Of a stretch of DNA of 64,000 nt, positions 55,837-64,000 are shown in pieces (position 1 is the first letter of the stretch; each line of letters opens with the position of its first letter). This stretch comes from Xylocopilactobacillus apis (GTDB lineage: Bacteria > Bacillota > Bacilli > Lactobacillales > Lactobacillaceae): NCBI RefSeq assembly GCF_033095965.1, contig NZ_AP026801.1:950001-1014000 (forward strand), in the 5' to 3' direction. Both the position numbers and the translations under genes were made by a program. The notes under the pieces were generated by a model. That model was not told where the DNA came from and did no database searches. It saw only the letters and a program-made list of their open reading frames with translations.

Positions 55837-58458
55837 CTAATGTACATCAAACCAGGTTTGACCAAAATGACTTTCCACCTTAAGTGGAACTTTTAATTTA
55901 AATGCAGAATCCATTAATTTCGGTACGATTGAACTAATCGAATCCTCTTCTCCAGGTGCTACTTCAAAGGTTAATTCATCGTGAACTTGGAGAATCATTT
56001 TAGTCTCTAACTGGTGTTCATTAAGATAATTTTGAATACTAATCATTGCTATTTTAATTATATCCGCAGCGGAGCCTTGAATTGGTGTATTCATTGCAGT
56101 TCTTTCAGCAAAATGTCTTAAATTAAAATTCTTAGCATGAATATCCGGTAAATATCGACGCCTTAATGATAAAGTTTCAACGTATCCTTTTTCTCTTGCA
56201 AATTTTACTGAATTATCCATAAATGTTTTAACCATTGGATATTGTTCAAAGTAAGCTTGAATAAATGCTGCAGCATCTTTTCTGGTTACGCCAATATTCT
56301 TAGCTAACCCATAATCAGAAATTCCGTATACGATACCAAAATTAGTTGCTTTAGCAACTCTTCTCATATCAGGCGTTATTTCAGATCCAGGTTCTAAGTG
56401 ATATATTTTTTCGGCAGTCGCTTGATGGATGTCTCGATCGTCTTCAAAGGCTTTAATCATATTTGGATCTCCAGAAATATGTGCCAAAACTCTTAATTCA
56501 ATTTGAGAATAATCTGAAGAGAACAATTTCCAACCATTTTGTCTTGAAGTAAATGCTTTTCTGATTATTTTTCCAGAGCCGCGAGCAGGAATATTCTGCA
56601 AATTCGGATCAACTGAAGAAAGTCGACCGGTTGAGGTCATAGTTTGTAAAAATCTTGTATGAACTATCCCATCACCAAAATCAAATTTTTGTAATCCGTC
56701 AATGTAAGTAGATTTTAATTTTGCGAGTTGTCGGTAATCAAGAATCCAACCAACAGCTTGTGAATGGGGTCGTAATTCTTCCAGTACATCTACAGAAGTA
56801 GAATATCCGGTCTTAGTTTTTCTTGAAGGTGGCAATTTCATAACATTAAAGAGAATGTCAGCCAATTGTTTCGGTGAATTTAAATTAAATTCTTGACCAA
56901 CTTCAGTATAAATTTTTGATTGAAGATCAGTTATATTAAAATCAAATTCTTTTCCCATGCTCTTAAGTTCAGATTTATTTAATTTAATCCCTTCCAGTTC
57001 CATCTTTGCTAAAACCATCGAAAGGGGTAATTCGATCTCATTTAAAAGCCGTTCTTGTTCATGCATCCTTAGATGAGCATCGACAACATCTTTACTTAAA
57101 AAATACCCTTCAGCTTTTTTAACTAAATGTTCGTATAATGATTTATCATTTTCCGGCATTGCAATTTTAACGCCTTTACCATAAACAACGTCATCAGATA
57201 AAATAAAATCATCAAAATAATCATTAATTGTAGCCGTAAGGCCTTCATTGCTATGACCTGAGTCATCGACATAAGAAGAAATCATGAGATCATAACCGAT
57301 TTTAGGTAAAGAAAGATGATAGCGATTAGCTAAAATAAATGTTTTTTTAGCATCAAAGGTCCAGATCTTAGAGAAATGTGAAATGAGATCATCATTTAAA
57401 TTTTTTAAATCTTTGCTTACAAAAATTTTATCTCTTTCAGAGATAATAAATGCTTTGATGTCAGCTTGATGATAATTACTATCGAAAGTTTCAAAATATA
57501 TTAATGGTTCTTTTAAATCTTTAACTTCGTCAATATTTTCACTATTTAAAACTTTATATGGAGGAACTTTCTTTTCTATTTTCTTTAAATTATTAGAGCT
57601 TGAAATAAAAGATTTCATATCTAGTTTTTTAAAAAATTTGTTTAAATTTTCCTCATCAATTGGTTGAATTTTTGTGTCATCAATCGTTATTTTAACTGGC
57701 GAATCAGTGTTAATAGTTGCAAGTTGTTTAGCCCTGAATGCCTGTTCACGATCACGAAGTAAATTTGTTTTCATTTTACTTTTTTTTAGTTCATCAATAT
57801 GATCGTAAATTTCTTCAACACTAGGAAATTGTTTTAATAATTTTAAGGCAGTTTTTTCACCGATTCCTTGAACACCAGGATAATTATCTGAAGTGTCCCC
57901 CGTCAAAGCTTTCATATCAATTATTTGCTGAGGACTTATTCCTAGTTTTTCTTTCAAGTGTTCAGGAGTATATGTTTCATAATTACTAAACCCTTTTTGG
58001 GTAATAAAAACCGTTGAATTTTCGCGGACTAATTGAGTTAAGTCACGATCTCCTGTAACAATAGCAACATCAATACCATTAGTATTAGCTTTTTTTGCTA
58101 ATGTTCCAATGATATCGTCAGCCTCATAGTCAGAAAGCTGATATGTTTTTATACCTAATAATTTAAGCATTTCAAAAACATATGGGAATTGTATTGATAA
58201 TTCGTCAGGCATTTTTGACCTAGAACCTTTATAATCAGCGTACATTCTAGTTCTAAATGTTTTATCAGAAACATCAAAAGCAACCAAAACGTTTGTTGGT
58301 TTAACTTCCTTCATAATTGAATCTAAAATTCTTTTTAATCCATATATTGCGTTAGTAGGGATTCCTTCGTGATTGGTAAAGTTTTTAACATTTAACGCAA
58401 AGAAGGAACGATAAGTAAGTGAATTGCCATCAAGTAGCAGTAATTTTTCTTTAGTCAT
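55837..58458 (-). CDS. polA: DNA polymerase I
   Basis: 873 residues. A 5' nuclease domain fills the first third (LLLLDGNSLTYRSF, TGDRDLTQLV, GVQGIGEKTA helix-hairpin-helix). The middle 3'-5' exonuclease-like domain lacks most metal-binding acidic motifs, as in related Firmicutes. The polymerase domain has DYSQIELRVLAHIS, RRVAKATNFGIVYG and VHDELTFEV. The ATG at 58458 is chosen; the longer frame crosses a terminator. No ribosome site precedes the ATG, and a -10 lies 6 nt upstream (see promoter), so the mRNA may be leaderless. Confidence 0.94.
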   Translation of the reverse strand: MTKEKLLLLDGNSLTYRSFFALNVKNFTNHEGIPTNAIYGLKRILDSIMKEVKPTNVLVAFDVSDKTFRTRMYADYKGSRSKMPDELSIQFPYVFEMLKLLGIKTYQLSDYEADDIIGTLAKKANTNGIDVAIVTGDRDLTQLVRENSTVFITQKGFSNYETYTPEHLKEKLGISPQQIIDMKALTGDTSDNYPGVQGIGEKTALKLLKQFPSVEEIYDHIDELKKSKMKTNLLRDREQAFRAKQLATINTDSPVKITIDDTKIQPIDEENLNKFFKKLDMKSFISSSNNLKKIEKKVPPYKVLNSENIDEVKDLKEPLIYFETFDSNYHQADIKAFIISERDKIFVSKDLKNLNDDLISHFSKIWTFDAKKTFILANRYHLSLPKIGYDLMISSYVDDSGHSNEGLTATINDYFDDFILSDDVVYGKGVKIAMPENDKSLYEHLVKKAEGYFLSKDVVDAHLRMHEQERLLNEIELPLSMVLAKMELEGIKLNKSELKSMGKEFDFNITDLQSKIYTEVGQEFNLNSPKQLADILFNVMKLPPSRKTKTGYSTSVDVLEELRPHSQAVGWILDYRQLAKLKSTYIDGLQKFDFGDGIVHTRFLQTMTSTGRLSSVDPNLQNIPARGSGKIIRKAFTSRQNGWKLFSSDYSQIELRVLAHISGDPNMIKAFEDDRDIHQATAEKIYHLEPGSEITPDMRRVAKATNFGIVYGISDYGLAKNIGVTRKDAAAFIQAYFEQYPMVKTFMDNSVKFAREKGYVETLSLRRRYLPDIHAKNFNLRHFAERTAMNTPIQGSAADIIKIAMISIQNYLNEHQLETKMILQVHDELTFEVAPGEEDSISSIVPKLMDSAFKLKVPLKVESHFGQTWFDVH

Positions 58459-58464
58459 AGCTTT

Positions 58465-58494
58465 ATTGTATCGAAAAATTCTGTTAAAGGTTAA
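58465..58494 (-). promoter_or_regulatory. Promoter of polA, adjoining the start codon
   Basis: TACAAT (minus strand 58470-58465) lies 6 nt before the polA ATG; TTAACC (58494-58489) with an 18-nt spacer is a weak -35. Transcription would begin at or next to the ATG. Confidence 0.5.
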
Positions 58495-58526
58495 AAAAAG
58501 CGAAAATTTCTTTAAGAAATTTTCGC
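58492..58526 (-). terminator. Terminator after the BI-1 gene
   Basis: GCGAAAATTTC pairs with GAAATTTTCGC (minus strand) with a short loop, then T7. Confidence 0.85.
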
Positions 58527-58544
58527 CTTTAAACAAAAAACGTG

Positions 58545-59333
58545 CTAATTACGGCTATTCCCGCCACCAAATATTTCAATTAAAACCATGAAAATATTTA
58601 ATACATCAAGATAAAGATCCAAAGCTGACCATGTTGCATAATTTGACATCGTGGTGCTTGATGCACCACTATCCTGTAATTGATAATAAGTAGTTTTTAT
58701 ATTTTGTTGGTCACTTGCGATTAGCCATGTAAAGATTCCTAAGATTGCATAATCAATAATCCATTCCATCATTGTCGAACGTAAAAATATATTAATTATT
58801 GAAATGGCAATGACACCTATTAAAATTATCATCGCCGTTCTTCGGCCTCTTTGTAGGTCATTTTTTGTATTCCTTCCTACAATAGACATCAATAAAAATA
58901 TAATTGCAGTTACTCCAAGGGCATTAACAATACTTCCTACATTACTTGCCATTAAAGTGACAGATAAAGTAATACCATAGCACGCCGACATAATAAAAAA
59001 TATTGCTAAATTTACTGTTTTAGAGGCATCTTTACGAGCGTTATGTCCCATCACAAAAACTAAAACTAAGGGAGCAAATGTAACAAGTAAAATTGCAAAA
59101 GTGCCTCCCTTATACAAAAAATCAACGAATGTTTCTCTTAAAGGATAAGCAAGGAGCCAAGAAATAAATGTGGTGATCGCAACTCCAGCAAACATGATCA
59201 TATAAACTAAACCAAAATATTTAGATAATTCAGAATCATGTTCACTGTTTACTCGTATTTTTGGACCACCCGTCTGTTGATCTCGATTTCCAACTATCCG
59301 GTCTTCATTGTTATTATAAGGATCATTTTGCAT
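58545..59333 (-). CDS. Bax inhibitor-1 / YccA-family membrane protein
   Basis: 262 residues with seven predicted membrane helices after a polar N-terminus of about 45 residues. Fits the BI-1/YccA family, which in bacteria has a proposed calcium-leak or protease-inhibitory role. The start at ATG 59333 is placed by GGAGGT; a GTG two codons earlier would overlap the ribosome site. It has its own promoter and terminator. Confidence 0.85.
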   Translation of the reverse strand: MQNDPYNNNEDRIVGNRDQQTGGPKIRVNSEHDSELSKYFGLVYMIMFAGVAITTFISWLLAYPLRETFVDFLYKGGTFAILLVTFAPLVLVFVMGHNARKDASKTVNLAIFFIMSACYGITLSVTLMASNVGSIVNALGVTAIIFLLMSIVGRNTKNDLQRGRRTAMIILIGVIAISIINIFLRSTMMEWIIDYAILGIFTWLIASDQQNIKTTYYQLQDSGASSTTMSNYATWSALDLYLDVLNIFMVLIEIFGGGNSRN

Positions 59334-59356
59334 AAACACTTACCTCCGATAAGTAA

Positions 59357-59384
59357 ATTCTACCTAATTAGTTATTAAAGTCAA
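59357..59384 (-). promoter_or_regulatory. Promoter of the BI-1 gene
   Basis: TTGACT (59384-59379), 16-nt spacer, TAGAAT (59362-59357), minus strand. Confidence 0.65.
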
Positions 59385-59390
59385 TCAGTC

Positions 59391-60707
59391 TTAAGAACGG
59401 TAATCTTTTAAATAAGCTTTTTCATATTTCTGAATGTCTCCTGCTCCCATAAATAAAATAACTCCGTTTTTTATTTGAGTTAAATGTTCGAGGTCATCAG
59501 TTCTGATAGTCTCTGCTTTATTTCCGATCAAATTAACGATATCTTTGTTAGTCACACTGCCTGATTTTTCTCGAGGAGAAGAAAAAATATCAGTAATAAA
59601 AATTTTATCTGCAGCAGATAAGACTTTTCCATAATCATTTAAATATTTAGCAGTTCTTGTATAAGTATGTGGTTGAAAAACTACCGTCAATTTTTGATTT
59701 GGAAACATTTGACGGGCAGAATCGATAGAAGCTGCAATTTCATTAGGGTGATGAGCATAATCGTCTATTATAGTTACATCTTTAAAATTAGAAATATTAA
59801 ATCGTCTTTTTACTCCTTTAAAATTACTAATTTGTTGTTGAATGAGCTTATTAGAAAGCTTTAACTCTTTTGCAATCAAAATGGCAGCAGCAGTATCAAT
59901 AACATATTGATGTCCAGGTAAACTTGTTTCAAACGTCCCTAACGTTTGATCTTTTTCAACTAGTTTAAAAATAGTTGTATTAGTCTTTCTTTCCGTAATA
60001 ACAATTTGGACTTGGTTTTCCAGTTTAAATCCAAAATATTTAATCGGACAATTAGTTTCTAATTTATGAGTATTTGAATCATCACCAAAAGCCACAATTA
60101 ATTTTTTTGTTTGGTTCGCAATTGTATTAAAAGCATCTACTACGTCAGAGAGATCTTTGAAATAGTCCGGATGATCAAAGTCAATATTTGTGATAATTAA
60201 ATAATCTGGATAATATTTTGTAAAATGGCGTTCATATTCATCTGCTTCAAAAACAAAAAGATTAGATTTTGGATTTCCTTGTCCAGATCCATCGCCGATC
60301 AAATAATTAATTTTTTCTTTTTTATTTAAAATATTAGAAAGCAAACCCGTCGTTGTAGTTTTTCCGTGGGCTCCTGAAACTCCGATCGAAGTATAATCTT
60401 TGAGATATTCCCCTAAGAATTCATGATAGCGCATTATTGGCAAACCCAATTCTTGAGCTTTTTTAACTTCGGGGTGGTTTTCATTAAAAGAATTTCCCTG
60501 AATTATGATTTGCCCAACCTTAATATTATCTGGATCAAAGGGATAAACAGGAATTCCTTCTTCTTCTAATTTATCTTGGGTAAAGACATAATCTGGAATA
60601 TCAGAACCAGCAACTTTCAGTCCATCATTTTGCATGATTGCAGCTAATGCGCTAAGACCAGAGCCTTTAATTCCAATAATAAAATAATTTCCATTACGAT
60701 CGATCAT
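59391..60707 (-). CDS. murC: UDP-N-acetylmuramate--L-alanine ligase
   Basis: 438 residues, normal. Adds the first L-Ala to UDP-MurNAc in cytoplasmic peptidoglycan synthesis. N-terminal dinucleotide-like GIKGSGLSALA, ATP-binding GAHGKTTTTGLL near residue 113, FEADEYERHF, and DYAHHPNEI near residue 315. AGAGGAC lies before the ATG. It follows ytpR by 9 nt and is the last gene of the ecsA-ecsB-trmB-trx-ytpR-murC run. Confidence 0.96.
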   Translation of the reverse strand: MIDRNGNYFIIGIKGSGLSALAAIMQNDGLKVAGSDIPDYVFTQDKLEEEGIPVYPFDPDNIKVGQIIIQGNSFNENHPEVKKAQELGLPIMRYHEFLGEYLKDYTSIGVSGAHGKTTTTGLLSNILNKKEKINYLIGDGSGQGNPKSNLFVFEADEYERHFTKYYPDYLIITNIDFDHPDYFKDLSDVVDAFNTIANQTKKLIVAFGDDSNTHKLETNCPIKYFGFKLENQVQIVITERKTNTTIFKLVEKDQTLGTFETSLPGHQYVIDTAAAILIAKELKLSNKLIQQQISNFKGVKRRFNISNFKDVTIIDDYAHHPNEIAASIDSARQMFPNQKLTVVFQPHTYTRTAKYLNDYGKVLSAADKIFITDIFSSPREKSGSVTNKDIVNLIGNKAETIRTDDLEHLTQIKNGVILFMGAGDIQKYEKAYLKDYRS

Positions 60708-60716
60708 TTTGTCCTC

Positions 60717-61343
60717 TTAGTAAATGATATTTTCAACAGAAGCATAGTCACTTCCTGGTTGAATACTTGAATCATCAATTTCAATAGCTCCTTTAATTTC
60801 AGGGGAACTTAAATTTAAGTCAGCTCGATTACATAGTGCTCCAGGGCTTTCAATTCCCCCTATTTTTGAAGCCAATATTTTGCTGCCATTTGGCATAATT
60901 GCTCCAGTTTGGGCAACTACGGTTTTAAGACCAACTTTTAAATTGATCGATCCTGAAACTAATTGAAGAAGCTCTTTTTGACCAATTTCAACTTTGATAA
61001 TCTTTAGCTTTTGAAGTTTTGGATGTTCTTTTATTTCTTTAATAACACCTACTACAAAGTAAGGCCTCTTTAACTCAGAAATTAAAAAATCCTTAAATTC
61101 AGGCAATTTTTGGGAAATAAGTTCAATTTCATCGCTTGAAATCGGAATAAAACCACTATTCTTATTTATGTTTAATTTATTACTCCAATTTAATAAATTG
61201 AGACCAATCAATTTATCATTAGAATCTTCAATAACTACGATATCTTCTTTTTTATAAACTTTGAAATCAGTATCTGAATTTTTACTAAAATCAAGCCAAA
61301 TGCTGTCCCCAAAAGCTGGTTGATTAATACTTGCAATTATCAT
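60717..61343 (-). CDS. ytpR: YtpR family tRNA-binding protein
   Basis: 208 residues. N-terminal DUF4479-type domain to about residue 95, then a tRNA-binding OB domain (FVVGVIKEIKEHPKLQKLKI, LVSGSINLKVG) of the Phe/Met-tRNA synthetase C-terminal type. Function in Firmicutes is not firmly established. The start overlaps the thioredoxin stop by 4 bases. Confidence 0.87.
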   Translation of the reverse strand: MIIASINQPAFGDSIWLDFSKNSDTDFKVYKKEDIVVIEDSNDKLIGLNLLNWSNKLNINKNSGFIPISSDEIELISQKLPEFKDFLISELKRPYFVVGVIKEIKEHPKLQKLKIIKVEIGQKELLQLVSGSINLKVGLKTVVAQTGAIMPNGSKILASKIGGIESPGALCNRADLNLSSPEIKGAIEIDDSSIQPGSDYASVENIIY

Positions 61344-61651
61344 TTATACTTTAACCCACTAATAAATTGATCTATTTCTTCCTTTGTTTTTCGATCTCCG
61401 TTAACAAATCTTCCAATTTCTTCACCATTGTTAAGAGCTATAAAACTCGGAATTCCCTTAACCGACATTTTTTCTGCTAATTCTTTGTGTTGGTCAATAT
61501 CAATTTCAATAAAATTAAATTGAGAATATTCTTTTTCTACTAATGGCATGAAAGGTTTAATAAACTTGCAATCACCGCACCAGTCAGCCGTAAATACTAA
61601 AATATTCAGACCTTGATTTAAGTCTCCTTCATTTCCGCTAAATTTATTCAT
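61340..61651 (-). CDS. Thioredoxin-like protein (CGDC)
   Basis: 103 residues. Thioredoxin fold with active-site WCGDC (Cys25, Cys28) and the cis-Pro in KGIPSFIALN. This is the YtpP-type subgroup that adjoins ytpR in Firmicutes. Likely a cytosolic thiol reductase, substrate unknown. Overlaps trmB by 8 bases. Confidence 0.87.
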   Translation of the reverse strand: MNKFSGNEGDLNQGLNILVFTADWCGDCKFIKPFMPLVEKEYSQFNFIEIDIDQHKELAEKMSVKGIPSFIALNNGEEIGRFVNGDRKTKEEIDQFISGLKYK

Positions 61652-62306
61652 CTTTATCTCCTTTTTTAAAATGGGCTTCTAACATATAAATAGGGGCACC
61701 TTTTTTTGAAAATTTAATTTCGTATTCTGTTTCTACGTTTTCTTTTACAAATTCACTGTTGTGTAAATCAAATGTAAGTTTATCAATTATTGCTTCTGAT
61801 TTATTGGCAATAGTTTTAATCGAATAGATAAATAAACTTTGATTATCAGTTTTAAATGTCAACTTTCCATTTTTATTCAAAATTTTTTGATAACGATCTA
61901 AAAATCCTGGAGAAGTTAATCGTCTTTTTTCGTGTCTAGACTTTGGCCATGGATCTGAAAAATTTAAGTAAATATTGTTGATTTCTTGTTTTTCAAAATA
62001 TTGATCAACTTCTTTCGCGTCTCCAATAATTAAAAACAAATTAGGCAGCTTAAGTTCAAATTGTTTTCTTAACAGATAAGCTAAAGCCATTTCATTAATT
62101 TCTAAGGCAATAAAATTTTTTTCAGGATGAATTTTGGCTAATTGAGTGATAAAGCCACCCTTCCCTGAACCAATCTCTAATTCAATTGGTTTATCGTTAC
62201 CAAAAAAGTTATGCCAATTTCCTTTAATGTCGTAAGGGAATTTTTTATAAAAATTTTGATTTTGTTCGTATAATTCGTCAGCCCACGGCTTTCTTTTCAT
62301 TCTCAA
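61644..62306 (-). CDS. trmB: tRNA (guanine-N7-)-methyltransferase
   Basis: 220 residues. Makes m7G46 in tRNA. SAM motif LEIGSGKGGFI, catalytic region NFSDPWPKSRHEKRR, and the C-terminal FKTDNQSLF. The TTG at 62306 is preferred because the resulting MRMKRKPWADELY matches the B. subtilis MRMRHKPWAD start; the ATG at 62300 is an alternative. Confidence 0.95.
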   Translation of the reverse strand: MRMKRKPWADELYEQNQNFYKKFPYDIKGNWHNFFGNDKPIELEIGSGKGGFITQLAKIHPEKNFIALEINEMALAYLLRKQFELKLPNLFLIIGDAKEVDQYFEKQEINNIYLNFSDPWPKSRHEKRRLTSPGFLDRYQKILNKNGKLTFKTDNQSLFIYSIKTIANKSEAIIDKLTFDLHNSEFVKENVETEYEIKFSKKGAPIYMLEAHFKKGDKDE

Positions 62307-63508
62307 TGGTTAAAAATTTTCCTTATTCTAGAAGTAATGTAAAGTTTAGTAATTAAAATTGTAAAAACAATTCCACCTCCCAAAAAGATAAACGCATTAA
62401 TAAAATTATAATGGTAATTATCCATCATTACTAATGAATTTATAATTGTATAAGTCACACCTATCTCAATCAAAAATTTTTGGAATAATTTAATCCAATT
62501 GCTTTTCTTTGTCGGGAATATTCTAAACCAAAAATTTGAAATCACTTGCTGATAAATTGGAATTAACTGAAAAAGCAATAAATATAGCAATATGAAACTT
62601 AAAATTAATGAAAAGATAGAATTTCTAAACAAAAGCAAAATAATTACATTAATCAAAAGTAATCTCAAAAAAAGGCCAAGGTAGTTTCCAGCTCTTAAAA
62701 AAGTTTTCCAAAATAAATTCTTTTGAGAAGATTTATTAGACTTAACGAAATCTAAATATTTTCTTCTCTTTATTTGAATTTCACTGTCTGGCAAATCAAC
62801 AAACAGTGAATAAAATTTATTAATTCGACTTTGTCTCCTTATTTCGGAATCAATCGAAAAATCAACTTTAAAGATTGATTCTTTTTTAATCTTATCAATT
62901 GCAGCCGATAAGATTAAATACAAGAAGGATAATCCTAAAAATAAATAATATTTTCCAACAACGATAGGAATCATGACAATTAAATTCAAAAATAAAATTG
63001 ATATGTTAAATTTTAATCCAGAAAATTTGCCATAAATTTTACTTTTAAAGCTATTAAATAATGCTAACTGCAGGCAAATGAGTCCAGCTAAAATCAATAT
63101 CCAAACAAAAGGACCATGGGTATGATCTAGTTTATTAATAATTGGAAATACAGCTAAACTACTTAAAGCAAAAGTAATGGTCGGTAGAGCCATACTGTAA
63201 GTTGTTGCAAATGCAAAATTTTCTTTAAATTTACTAATAGCTGGTAATAAAAAACTCTGATCTGGCCTCTTAAGCAGAGTTACATAATTAAAACTATTAA
63301 GTTCAATAAAAAAAATAATAGCTATTATTGCCCTAAGTAAGTACGGATTAAGGCTTAAAATTGAATTCAAATTTTGAGAATAAAGATAAGCTAAATATCC
63401 CATTAAAATAAATAAAATCAGAATAAAGTGATCGTTAAATACATACCTTAAGTATTTACTATTGTTGGCTAAATTTTCTTGAAAACGGTTATGATAGATT
63501 TTTTTCAT
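62303..63508 (-). CDS. ecsB: EcsB-like ABC transporter permease
   Basis: 401 residues with about eight or more membrane helices in two blocks joined by a charged region (residues about 205-260). Matches EcsB, partner of the EcsA ATPase, which in B. subtilis affects exoenzyme secretion, competence and intramembrane proteolysis. It overlaps ecsA and trmB by 4 bases each. Confidence 0.85.
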   Translation of the reverse strand: MKKIYHNRFQENLANNSKYLRYVFNDHFILILFILMGYLAYLYSQNLNSILSLNPYLLRAIIAIIFFIELNSFNYVTLLKRPDQSFLLPAISKFKENFAFATTYSMALPTITFALSSLAVFPIINKLDHTHGPFVWILILAGLICLQLALFNSFKSKIYGKFSGLKFNISILFLNLIVMIPIVVGKYYLFLGLSFLYLILSAAIDKIKKESIFKVDFSIDSEIRRQSRINKFYSLFVDLPDSEIQIKRRKYLDFVKSNKSSQKNLFWKTFLRAGNYLGLFLRLLLINVIILLLFRNSIFSLILSFILLYLLLFQLIPIYQQVISNFWFRIFPTKKSNWIKLFQKFLIEIGVTYTIINSLVMMDNYHYNFINAFIFLGGGIVFTILITKLYITSRIRKIFNH

Positions 63509-64000
63509 TTGGAATTCTCGGATTTTGCAACTTTTAAATAAATCTCTTCGAGACTAGCATTTTCCATCCCAACAGTTTGACCAATTTCTTGTAAATTACC
63601 TTGTGCTTTGATTCGTCCACGATTTAATAAAACAAATTTATCAGCCAAATCTTGTGCATTTGCTAAAATGTGAGTTGACATTAAAATTGATTTGCCCTCG
63701 TCTTTTCTTTGTTTAATCAAATGCAAAAGGTCATCAATTGCTACTGGATCAAGGCCAACAAAAGGCTCATCAATAATTATTAGTTCAGGATCAAGCATGA
63801 AAGCACTGGTTAACATCATTTTTTGCTGCATTCCTTTTGAAAAATGAACGGGCAGCCAATCCAGCTTGTCTGATAAGCGAAACATTTCTAATAAATTATC
63901 AGCTCTTTCTTTTGTTTCTTTATCATTTGAATGATAAACTTCCATTACTAGATCTAGATGTTCTTTTAAAGTCAGTTGTTGATAAAAAATGGGCTGTTCT
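63505..64000 (-). CDS. ecsA: EcsA-like ABC transporter ATP-binding protein, 5' part beyond the window
   Basis: Minus-strand gene cut by the right edge; the open frame continues upstream of 64000. Visible are the Q-loop region EQPIFYQQLTLKEHLDL, the signature FSKGMQQKM, Walker B ELIIIDEPFVGLDP and the His switch MSTHILANAQ. Walker A lies outside. About 165 C-terminal residues are present; it overlaps ecsB by 4 bases. Confidence 0.87.
   Translation of the reverse strand, partial: EQPIFYQQLTLKEHLDLVMEVYHSNDKETKERADNLLEMFRLSDKLDWLPVHFSKGMQQKMMLTSAFMLDPELIIIDEPFVGLDPVAIDDLLHLIKQRKDEGKSILMSTHILANAQDLADKFVLLNRGRIKAQGNLQEIGQTVGMENASLEEIYLKVAKSENSK

Overview
The window (about one third G+C) looks like the chromosome of a low-GC Gram-positive bacterium, most probably a member of the Lactobacillaceae. 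The support is indirect but consistent: a Met-type T-box in front of a metQNI transporter, a comG pseudopilus operon, DnaB/DnaI primosomal proteins, a pflBA-ackA mixed-acid fermentation set, a GH73 autolysin with seven LysM units, EcsAB, and frequent TTG start codons. No prophage, insertion sequence or CRISPR array was seen.

Layout. 1-3035: the 3' part of a 23S rRNA gene, 5S rRNA and tRNAs Asn, Glu, Thr, Leu. 3086-8066: a secreted C39-like protein, an ECF S component, a cold-shock protein and a P-type ATPase with Na,K-ATPase-like ion-site residues. 8081-15270: information and envelope genes (metG-tatD-rnmV-ksgA, veg, glmU-prs). 15303-20656: tRNA-Arg on the minus strand, then pflB, pflA, a LysR regulator and ppaC. 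20668-26262: a lone flippase, a lactonase-like beta-propeller, a RelB/DinJ-type antitoxin with an unfamiliar partner, a ROK fructokinase and an M20 peptidase. 26282-34529: an unknown small protein, a frameshifted dsdA, ackA with a YtxK-like methyltransferase, metQNI behind a T-box, and a second M20 peptidase. 34526-38392: comGA to comGG. 38373-41249: an orphan EIIC-type permease with a ketopantoate reductase, then yebC. 41339-49704: a YtgP/MurJ-like flippase with leuS, the LysM autolysin, metK and an unknown membrane protein. 49697-58526: thrS and the run polA-mutM-coaE-nrdR-dnaB-dnaI. 58545-64000: a BI-1 protein, then murC, ytpR, a thioredoxin, trmB, ecsB and the 3' part of ecsA.

How it fits together. 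Most of the window is core metabolism and genome maintenance in tight operons with stop/start overlaps. Pyruvate formate-lyase, its activase and acetate kinase form a formate/acetate branch; the pflB promoter carries a site resembling both a CcpA cre box and a Rex operator. The Met T-box, metQNI, metK and metG are a methionine theme. The comG operon is complete, but comGA seems to start at CTG.

The observations most worth following are: the antitoxin paired with an unrecognised 99-residue protein; the perfect 23-nt palindrome at the start site of the panE/EIIC operon; the one-base frameshift in dsdA; the altered first His of the MetRS HIGH motif; the Cys-to-Asp change in the MutM zinc finger; the CTG start of comGA; and the hairpin directly in front of thrS. 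I did not find an obviously new multi-gene system; the antitoxin pair and the panE/permease operon are the best candidates.
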